This document shows positions 57,968 through 64,000 of a DNA stretch of 64,000 nucleotides, piece after piece. The translations under genes and the position numbers were made by a program. The stretch is from CAMLFJ01 sp040902305 (lineage in GTDB: Bacteria > Methylomirabilota > Methylomirabilia > Rokubacteriales > CSP1-6): positions 42,143-106,142 of the forward strand of contig JBBDXN010000099.1 of NCBI GenBank assembly GCA_040902305.1, read 5' to 3'. Position 1 is the stretch's first letter. The number at the start of each line of letters is the position of its first letter. Under the pieces are notes generated by a model that saw nothing but the letters and a program-made list of their open reading frames with translations, did no database searches and was not told where the DNA came from.

Positions 57968-58917
57968 CAGATCACCTCGGTGCGCCGGGCGATGCGCAGG
58001 AAGACGATCGCCACCGCCATTAGCATGGGAAACAGGGAGACCGCGATGGCGGCGCCCTCCGCGAGGTCGCCCCCCTGGATGCCGGTGAAGAAGGCGAGGG
58101 TCGACAGCACCTGGGTGGTGTCGTAGGGGCCGCCGCGGGTGAGCACGAAGATCACGATCATGTCGGTGAAGGCGAAGACCAGGCCGAACAGCGTGGCCAC
58201 CAGCATGATCGGGCGCACGAGGGGAAGCGTGACCTGGAAGAGGTGGCGCCAGAATCCGGCCCCGTCCACCTGGGCCGCGTCGTGGATCTCCTTGGGGATG
58301 GAGGTGAGCCCGGCGAGCAGGATCACGGTGGCGAGCGGGAGCAGCCGCCACACGTGGACGGTGATGACGGACGCCATGGCGAGGTAGGGCTTGCCCAGGT
58401 ACATCGGCCAGTCGTCCGCGGTGATGAGGCCGGCCGCCTCGAGCGTCCAGTTGATCACGCTGTAGATGGAGTCGAAGATCCACAGCCAGCCGATGCTCCC
58501 CAGGGACATGGGGGCGACCCACGGCAGCAGGATCAGCAGTCGGACGAGCCACTTGCCCCGGAAATCTTTCATCAGGGCCAGGGCCAGCACGGTGGCCAGC
58601 ACGATGACGACCACCTGGGAGCCGATCGCGAAGATGAAGGTGTTCTGGACCGCGGTCTGGAACTTGGGGGTGTCGATGATGGCCGCGAAGTTCCGGAGGC
58701 CGACGAACTCGAGGGTGCGGCTCCCCGCGGTGATATCGGTCAGGCTGTAGTAGAGCGCGAGGAAGAAGGGCAGCCCGACGACCAGCGCGATGTAGAGCAC
58801 GGCCGGCGCGATCATGACCGCCCCGAGCCACTGCGGGCGGTCGATGAGGAAGGCGAGCCGGCGGGTCCGGGCGGGCGCCCGGGCGTGCGCCTCGGATGTT
58901 ACGGTGTCGTGGCTCAT
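57967..58917 (-). CDS. ABC transporter permease (MalF/UgpA type)
   Basis: 316 aa. Basic N-terminus, first helix WLGAVMIAPAVLYIALVVGLPFFLALYYSL, and EAA loop EIHDAAQVDGAGFWRHLFQVTLPLVRP. Forms the channel with the 57116 permease. No ATPase gene is in this operon, so a shared MsmK/UgpC-type ATPase elsewhere must serve it, or it is outside the window. Confidence 0.93.
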   Translation of the reverse strand: MSHDTVTSEAHARAPARTRRLAFLIDRPQWLGAVMIAPAVLYIALVVGLPFFLALYYSLTDITAGSRTLEFVGLRNFAAIIDTPKFQTAVQNTFIFAIGSQVVVIVLATVLALALMKDFRGKWLVRLLILLPWVAPMSLGSIGWLWIFDSIYSVINWTLEAAGLITADDWPMYLGKPYLAMASVITVHVWRLLPLATVILLAGLTSIPKEIHDAAQVDGAGFWRHLFQVTLPLVRPIMLVATLFGLVFAFTDMIVIFVLTRGGPYDTTQVLSTLAFFTGIQGGDLAEGAAIAVSLFPMLMAVAIVFLRIARRTEVI

Positions 58918-58984
58918 GGGATGCGCGGGAGGCTCCGGTCCCCCGGAGCCTCCCCGGCGTCTGGTCCGGATCGACCCGGACCGG

Positions 58985-60328
58985 CTACACCATCTTCTTC
59001 TCCTTCCACTTGCCGAAGATGCGGCGGCACTGGGCGTCGGCCTCCTTGAGGGCGTCCTCGGGCGAAGCGGCGCCGCTGGCCGCCTTGGCGAACATCACGT
59101 TCAGGACCCAGGTGCTGTAGATCTCGTCGATGGCCGCGTTGGCGTAGCCCGGGTATCCGACGTTGGTGGCCCACTCGAGCACGTCGTCCAGGACCTTGTA
59201 CTTGTCGGCCGGGTGGCCCTTGGGGTCGTTGGCGATCAGCTTGCTGATGTCCGGCACCGACTTGGGCCAGCAGGGGAAGTCGTAGAACTCACCGGCCACG
59301 AACGCCTGCCGGAAGTTGGTGGTGTAGTCGACGAGGAACTTCTTGGCCCCGTCGATGTTCTCGGAGAACTTCCAGACCACGTAGCACTGCATGACGTGCT
59401 CGAGACCGATCGCCCGCACCGAGCCCTTGAGCGCCTTGGTGAGCTGGATCTTCTTGGAGTTCTCCGGGTTCTCCTTCTCGGCGGTGCGCGTGATCGAGAT
59501 GGCGTTCAGGGCCAGGGAGAGCTTGCCCGCGATCATGGCCCGGTTGTTGGAGGAGGCGTCCCAGGTGAAGACCTCGTCGGTCATGGTCTCCTGGAAGAGC
59601 GCCTTGACGAACTTGATGGTCTCGAGGGTCTGCTTCGAGTTGAGGGTCAGGTTGCCCGCCGCGTCCTGCTCGTGGGAGCCGTGGGCGTACATGATCGTCC
59701 GCAGGGCCATGGCGGTGTCGATCTCGTTGGCGAGGCCGATGCCCACCGGGTTGCCGAACTGCTTCTTGATCTTGGCGCCCACCGTGCGGACCTCGTCCCA
59801 CGTCTTGGGGCCGTTGGGCATGCCCACCTGGCTCCACAGGTCCTGCCGGTAGTTCACCGGATCGGGCGTGAACGACGGGGAGAAGGCGAAGTACTTCTTG
59901 GTCTTGGGGTTGTAGGTGCTCTTGATGCAGAGGTCGATGGGCTTGCCGATCTTCTTCTCGACCTCCTGGTAGACGTCCTTCATGTCCACCGTCTGCTCCT
60001 CGAAGGACGGGGGCGGCCAGTTGAACAGGAAGAGATCGTGACCCTTCTGGGCGGAGACTTCGGCGGTCGCCCGCGGATTGATCCCGGCGATGCCGATATT
60101 GTCCACGATCACCTCGGTGTCGTTCTTCTCACCCCACTCCTTGGCGAGCTTCTTGTTGAACCACTCGTCGTAGACCGGCACGAAGTGGACCCACTGGAGT
60201 ATCTTGAGCGTCTTCTTGGCCGCGCGGGCCCGGCCGGGGACGATGATGTTGGCGCCGATGCCGGTGGCGAGCGCTCCCGCGCCGGTGGCCTTGATGAACT
60301 GGCGACGATTCACGCGTTGCTCAGGCAT
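58985..60328 (-). CDS. Extracellular solute-binding protein (family 1), Tat-exported
   Basis: 447 aa from ATG 60328. Twin-arginine signal NRRQFIKATGAGALATGIGANIIVPGRARA; mature part begins KKTLKILQWVHFVPVYDEWFNKKLAKEWGEK. Includes FAFSPSFTPDPVNYRQDLWSQVGMPNGPKTWDE, as in CUT1 binding proteins. First gene of the eight-gene operon; the ligand is probably the compound that the PrpD, CoA transferase and ThDP enzymes degrade. Confidence 0.93.
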   Translation of the reverse strand: MPEQRVNRRQFIKATGAGALATGIGANIIVPGRARAAKKTLKILQWVHFVPVYDEWFNKKLAKEWGEKNDTEVIVDNIGIAGINPRATAEVSAQKGHDLFLFNWPPPSFEEQTVDMKDVYQEVEKKIGKPIDLCIKSTYNPKTKKYFAFSPSFTPDPVNYRQDLWSQVGMPNGPKTWDEVRTVGAKIKKQFGNPVGIGLANEIDTAMALRTIMYAHGSHEQDAAGNLTLNSKQTLETIKFVKALFQETMTDEVFTWDASSNNRAMIAGKLSLALNAISITRTAEKENPENSKKIQLTKALKGSVRAIGLEHVMQCYVVWKFSENIDGAKKFLVDYTTNFRQAFVAGEFYDFPCWPKSVPDISKLIANDPKGHPADKYKVLDDVLEWATNVGYPGYANAAIDEIYSTWVLNVMFAKAASGAASPEDALKEADAQCRRIFGKWKEKKMV

Positions 60329-60544
60329 ACGCCGACCCCCTTGTCGTGGGAAGCACGCGCTCCGGGTTTCCGGGGCGCGTTTCCCGATGCGTGGTGGCTC
60401 CGTCATGCCCCGGCGTCGAGCCCGGCCGGGACCGCGGTTTCAGGAGAGAAGCACGCCGCACCCCTCCCGCCGCGAGGGATTTTCCGGCCACACTGTAGCG
60501 CTGGCGTGGGCGGTGTCAAGGGCCGAATCGGTCGGCCCCCGGCC

Positions 60545-61801
60545 TCAGTCCCGCAGCTCGCTCAGCCGGCGCTCGAGGAAGCGCCGCTGTGGCTCCTGCC
60601 GGGTGAGGCCGAGGGCCCGCTCGTAGGCGGCGCGGGCGTCCGCCCGCCGGCCAAGGCGCCGGCAGAGCTCCGCCCGCGCCGAGTGGGCGAGCGGGTAGTC
60701 TGGCAGATCGCCGCGCGCCAGGAGGGCGTCGATGAGGGCGAGGCCCGCCTGCGGGCCGTCACGCATCGCCACCGCGGCGGCCCGATTCAGCTCGACCACC
60801 GCCGACGGGTCCGCCCGCGCGAGCACGTCGTACAGCCCGACGATCTGGGCCCAGTCCGTCGCGCCGGCGCTGGGCGCCTCCGCGTGCACCGCCGCGATCG
60901 CGGCCTGGAGCGTGTACGGGCCGATCCGGCGCGACGACAGCGCCCGCTCGACCAGGGCGACCCCTTCCGCGATCTGCTCCCGGCTCCAGAGCGAGCGGTC
61001 CTGCTCGTCCAGGAGGACCAGCTCGCCGGCCACGGTGGTGCGCGCGCCGCGCCGCGACTCGTGCAGCAGCATCAGCGCCAGCAGGCCCACCGCCTCGGGC
61101 TCCGGCAGCAGGTCGATCAATAGCCGCCCCAGGCGGATGGCCTCGCCCGAGAGATCGGCCCGCGTGAGCGACTCGCCGGACGAGGCCGAGTACCCTTCGT
61201 TGAACACCAGGTAGATCACGTGGAGCACGGTGTCCAGGCGGTCCGGCAGCTCGACCCGCGACGGCACCTCGTAGGGAATGCGCGCGTCGCGGATCTTGGC
61301 CTTGGCGCGGACGATGCGCTGGGCGAGGGTGGGGGGGGCGGTGAGGAAGGCGCGCGCGATCTCCTCGGTCGTGAGGCCGCAGACCTCGCGCAGGGTCAGC
61401 GCGACCTGGGCGTCGGGCGGCAGGGCCGGATGGCAGCAGGTGAAGATCAGGCGGAGCCGGTCGTCCTCGATGTCCTCGGCCTCTCCCGCCTTGGCACCGG
61501 CGGTCTCCGCCTCGAGCCGCTCCGCGAGCTCCGTCTGGGAGGCGTCGAACCGGGCGCGCCGGCGCATGGCGTCGATGGCCTTGAAGCGGCCGGTGGAGAC
61601 GAGCCAGGCGCGCGGGTTGGCCGGCGTGCCCTCGCGCGGCCACTGCTCGACCGCGGCCGCGAAGCCTTCGTGCAGCGCCTCCTCGGCCAGGTCGAAGTCG
61701 CCGAGCAGGCGGATGAGGGTGGCGAGAACGCGGCGCGAGTCCGAGCGGTAGACCGCCTCCACCGCCTCGCGGGCGCGGTGGTCGGCCGTGGGCTCGCTCA
61801 T
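60545..61801 (-). CDS. ECF42-like RNA polymerase sigma factor with TPR-type C-terminus
   Basis: 418 aa, twice the size of ordinary ECF factors. Sigma2 LATLIRLLGDFDLAEEALHEGFAAAVEQWPREGTPANPRAWLVSTGRFKAIDAMRRR; sigma4 PDAQVALTLREVCGLTTEEIARAFL; then a long C-terminal extension with TPR-like repeats (AALDALLARGDLPDYPLAHSARAELCRRLGRRADARAAYERAL type). This and the adjacent YCII/DGPF genes match the ECF42 group, which has no anti-sigma factor and is thought to be controlled by its extension. Confidence 0.92.
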   Translation of the reverse strand: MSEPTADHRAREAVEAVYRSDSRRVLATLIRLLGDFDLAEEALHEGFAAAVEQWPREGTPANPRAWLVSTGRFKAIDAMRRRARFDASQTELAERLEAETAGAKAGEAEDIEDDRLRLIFTCCHPALPPDAQVALTLREVCGLTTEEIARAFLTAPPTLAQRIVRAKAKIRDARIPYEVPSRVELPDRLDTVLHVIYLVFNEGYSASSGESLTRADLSGEAIRLGRLLIDLLPEPEAVGLLALMLLHESRRGARTTVAGELVLLDEQDRSLWSREQIAEGVALVERALSSRRIGPYTLQAAIAAVHAEAPSAGATDWAQIVGLYDVLARADPSAVVELNRAAAVAMRDGPQAGLALIDALLARGDLPDYPLAHSARAELCRRLGRRADARAAYERALGLTRQEPQRRFLERRLSELRD

Positions 61802-61822
61802 GGGGCGTCGTGATGGCCGCGG

Positions 61823-62179
61823 CTAGGAGTGCTGCAGCTCCTGGACCGGGCGCACCTCGATGATCCCCAGGCGCGCCGGCGGGAACCTCGAGGCCACCTC
61901 GCACGCCTCGTCCATGTCCTTGGCTTCGACGAGGAAGAAGCCGCCGAGCTGCTCCTTGGTCTCGGCGTAGGGGCCGTCGGTGGTGGACGCCTTGCCGACC
62001 CGGACGCGCACGGTCCGGGCGGTCCGGACGCGCTGCAGCGCGTTCGAGACGATGTAGTGACCGCTTCGCCGGATCTGCTCGGTGTAGTCGAGGGCCGCGT
62101 CGACGAGGTCCTGCATCTCCCCCTCGGGCAGCGCGTCGAGATCCTTCTCGTCATGGTAGATCAGGAACAGGAACTTCAT
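61823..62179 (-). CDS. YCII-related (DGPF-domain) protein 1
   Basis: 118 aa. MKFLFLIYHDEKDLD start, KASTTDGPYAETKEQLGGFFLVEAKDMDEACEVASRFP core (DGP motif) and IIEVRPVQEL end. Conserved partners and probable targets of ECF42 sigma factors; the ferredoxin-like fold has uncertain chemistry. 21 bp upstream of the sigma gene. Confidence 0.9.
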   Translation of the reverse strand: MKFLFLIYHDEKDLDALPEGEMQDLVDAALDYTEQIRRSGHYIVSNALQRVRTARTVRVRVGKASTTDGPYAETKEQLGGFFLVEAKDMDEACEVASRFPPARLGIIEVRPVQELQHS

Positions 62180-62219
62180 CGTATCCTCCTTCGGTTGACG
62201 CTTGGCGGGTGACGCCTGG

Positions 62220-62669
62220 CTACTTGGCCAGGACTCCCGGCCAGTTGGTGTCGGCCTTGCGGACGTTGTCCGGGATGTCCTTCTCCCAGAGTTGCTGGAC
62301 GTCCGTCGAGTAGTTGAGGTAGAGCCCGCCGTCCACGATGCGCCAGGCCTCGGGGGCTACCGTGGCGGTGTAGCCGCGGGACACCGCGTACGCGCAGTAG
62401 CCGCCGTACCGGGGCGCGAAGCGCTCGGGCGCCTGGAGGAAGCGGTCGCGATGCGCCGCACTCGCGAAGCGCCACCGCGCCCCGTTCCACTGCGCCTCGT
62501 GCGCGGTCTGGCCGGCCATCGGCTTGCCCTCCGTGAAGTACGCCACCACGTCGTAGCCGCCCAGGGCCAGGACGCTCCCGTTGGTGTTCACGGGCTCGGC
62601 CGCTCGCGCGCTCCCCGTTGCGAGCGTGAGGGCGATCGCGGCCGCGCCGAGCCAGACCGGCGTCTTCAT
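62220..62669 (-). CDS. Exported YHS-domain protein
   Basis: 149 aa. Signal peptide ending ARA-A (~23); YHS domain GYDVVAYFTEGKPMAGQTAHEAQWNGARWRFASAAHRDRFLQAPERFAPRYGGYCAYA (Tyr, His, Ser and metal-binding Cys region). Usually linked to metal binding or copper handling. The start overlaps the upstream YCII gene by 4 bp, so it is co-transcribed with it. Confidence 0.88.
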   Translation of the reverse strand: MKTPVWLGAAAIALTLATGSARAAEPVNTNGSVLALGGYDVVAYFTEGKPMAGQTAHEAQWNGARWRFASAAHRDRFLQAPERFAPRYGGYCAYAVSRGYTATVAPEAWRIVDGGLYLNYSTDVQQLWEKDIPDNVRKADTNWPGVLAK

Positions 62670-63019
62670 GGCCGGAGATCCTTGATCGGCCGCACCTCGA
62701 TGCTGCCCCGGCGCGCCAGGGGAATCTTCGCGGCCACCTGGATGGCGTCGTTCAGGTCCCTGGCCTCGATCAGGATGAATCCGCCCAGTTGCTCCTTGGT
62801 CTCGGCGAACGGGCCGTCGGTCGTGGACAGCTTGCCATTCCGCACCCGGACGGTGGTGGCCGTCTCCACCGGTTGGAGGGCCTGAGCCGCGATGAGGTGG
62901 CCGCCCTTATGAAGGGCCTCATCGTAGGCCAGGCTCTCGTCGATGCAGACGTCGGACTCCCTCTTGGACATCGCGTTCATATCCTTCTCCACAAGATAGA
63001 CCAGGCAGACGTACTTCAT
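62666..63019 (-). CDS. YCII-related (DGPF-domain) protein 2
   Basis: 117 aa, a paralogue of 61823: MKYVCLVYLVEKDMNAMS, KLSTTDGPFAETKEQLGGFILIEARDLNDAIQVAAKIP, IEVRPIKDL. First gene of the four-gene ECF42 unit (YCII, YHS, YCII, sigma). 63020-63245 upstream holds no gene. Confidence 0.9.
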   Translation of the reverse strand: MKYVCLVYLVEKDMNAMSKRESDVCIDESLAYDEALHKGGHLIAAQALQPVETATTVRVRNGKLSTTDGPFAETKEQLGGFILIEARDLNDAIQVAAKIPLARRGSIEVRPIKDLRP

Positions 63020-63245
63020 AGCCCCTCCTCATGGGGGTCGGATGGCAGCGGACACCCGATGGTCGTTCGGGGTCGCCGGAAATCGACAACGATCGCCCGG
63101 TCTTGCCAAGCATGCCGGTGTTCTCCGGCCATGTCGATCCCGGGCCGGCCGGTTCGACCATGACGTGAACCCATGGTCCAGCTCCTGCAGGAGCGCGCGA
63201 GCCCGGGACCATCATGAGCGCCTGTGTTAGGCTGCCTGGTGCGCG

Positions 63246-64000
63246 ATGAAGCTCTTTTATGGCTGGACCATCGTCGGGGTGGGGATCGTCGTGACCTGCA
63301 TCGGCCTCGGCTCGATGCTCTCGCTCAGCATCTTCCTCCAACCCATGTCGGAAGCGATGGGCTGGTCGCGCACGGGTATCTCGACGGCCGCGCTCGTCAC
63401 CTGGCTCTGCATGGGGGCCGGATCGTTCCTCTGGGGCGCGCTCTCCGACCGGTTCGGCACCCGGGTGGTCCTGCTCCTCGGGGGCGGCCTGCTCGGCCTC
63501 GGGCTGGTGACGGCCAGCCAGGCGGCCACGCTCGGCCAGTTCCAGATCCTGTTCGGAGTGCTGGTGGGCGTCGCGTCGGGCAGCTTCTACGCGCCGCTGA
63601 CCGCGACGACCACCCGCTGGTTCACGCAGCATCGCAGCCTCGCGGTGGCGCTGGTCTCGGCGGGGATCGGCCTCGGCGCCTCCACGATCGGGCCGCTGGC
63701 GCGCTTCATCATCACCAGCTACGATTGGCGCCTCGCCATGCTCGTGATCGGCAATCTCGCGTGGCTGGTCATCATTCCGGCGGCGCTGCTCGTGCGCGAG
63801 CCGCCGGGCTCGCCGGCATCCGACGGCGCGTCGTCGACGGCCGGGAGCGGCGGCTTCGAGATGACGGCCGCGCAGGCGCTGCGCACCCCGCAGCTCGCCG
63901 CCATCGCGCTCACGCACTTCGCGTGCTGCGCGGCGCATTCGGGCCCGATCTTCCACATGGTGACCCACGCGATCGACCGCGGCGGGGGGGGGGGGGGGGG
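63246..64000 (+). CDS. MFS transporter, 3' truncated at window edge
   Basis: About 246 trustworthy residues from ATG 63246: MKLFYGWTIVGVGIVVTCIGLG start, a loop 2-3 signature variant GALSDRFGTRVVLL, helices 1-6 and the start of the second half (LRTPQLAAIALTHFACCAAHSGPIFHMVTHAI). Resembles the monocarboxylate/oxalate-formate antiporter-like MFS branch. The last 17 bases are all G, so the C-terminal Gly codons are artefactual. Confidence 0.88.
   Translation, partial: MKLFYGWTIVGVGIVVTCIGLGSMLSLSIFLQPMSEAMGWSRTGISTAALVTWLCMGAGSFLWGALSDRFGTRVVLLLGGGLLGLGLVTASQAATLGQFQILFGVLVGVASGSFYAPLTATTTRWFTQHRSLAVALVSAGIGLGASTIGPLARFIITSYDWRLAMLVIGNLAWLVIIPAALLVREPPGSPASDGASSTAGSGGFEMTAAQALRTPQLAAIALTHFACCAAHSGPIFHMVTHAIDRGGGGGG
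63984..64000. other. Terminal poly-G run (17 G), probable sequencing artefact
   Basis: G17 ends the window, as poly-G also borders the gap at 34517. MFS homologues do not have polyglycine here, so the contig end is probably artificial. Confidence 0.8.

Overview
The window looks like a piece of a metagenome-assembled, high-GC soil or subsurface bacterial genome, most likely of Rokubacteria (Methylomirabilota) type. That is an inference from style: many CaiB/BaiF CoA transferases, luciferase-like (LLM) oxidoreductases, amidohydrolases and ABC importers, tightly packed operons, and GTG starts. No rRNA, tRNA, CRISPR array, prophage or transposase gene was seen. Two 10-N scaffold gaps (30156-30165, 34517-34526) and a terminal poly-G run mark it as a draft assembly. 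The first gene (RND pump) and the last (MFS transporter) are cut by the window ends.

Layout. 1-12.3 kb: RND pump, ATP-grasp protein, alcohol dehydrogenase, isochorismatase-like hydrolase, MetE-like protein, acyl-CoA ligase, two LLM oxidoreductases, a minimal nucleotidyl cyclase and a HadA/HadB-like dehydratase pair. 12.4-19.1 kb: polar amino-acid ABC importer next to an N-acyl-D-amino-acid deacylase-type amidohydrolase and a CoA transferase. 19.2-29.2 kb: a stress or adaptation block with small exported proteins, a VOC protein, GroES/GroEL, a membrane histidine kinase with its FixJ/NarL-type regulator, an orphan receiver, a fatty-acid desaturase and a cold-shock protein. 29.3-38.0 kb: one giant cyclic beta-1,2-glucan synthetase-type gene. 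38.1-40.2 kb: seven very small genes, at least three encoding a CxxC zinc-ribbon family in tandem. 40.3-44.4 kb: translationally coupled DUF4129-MoxR-DUF58 operon. 44.8-52.1 kb: mixed genes including a cytochrome c/copper monooxygenase fusion, SH3 and peptidoglycan-binding exported proteins, a methyltransferase, an ion channel and a 5'-3' exonuclease. 52.1-60.3 kb: an eight-gene minus-strand catabolic/uptake operon (ABC importer lacking its ATPase, MmgE/PrpD, two Rid proteins, CoA transferase, ThDP enzyme). 60.5-63.0 kb: an ECF42-like sigma factor with two YCII (DGPF) proteins and a YHS protein.

The strongest new signal is a palindromic promoter box (consensus TTGGACC-N2-GGTCCAMTA). It occurs five times between 20.0 and 27.1 kb and lies at a nearly fixed distance from a TANNNT -10 element. 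Two copies are symmetric and sit between divergent genes, so seven promoters can be read. It links groESL, the two-component system, the orphan receiver, the VOC gene and small exported proteins into one candidate regulon; the FixJ/NarL-type regulator is an obvious candidate binder but this is untested.

A second signal is two families of short TIR-bearing elements bounded by CTAG. Most copies lie so that the element's TAG is also the stop codon of the neighbouring gene, as expected if an IS630/Tc1-like transposase that duplicates TA inserted them harmlessly at TAG stops. A third is a highly structured cold-shock leader with a terminator-like hairpin and an in-frame alternative start.
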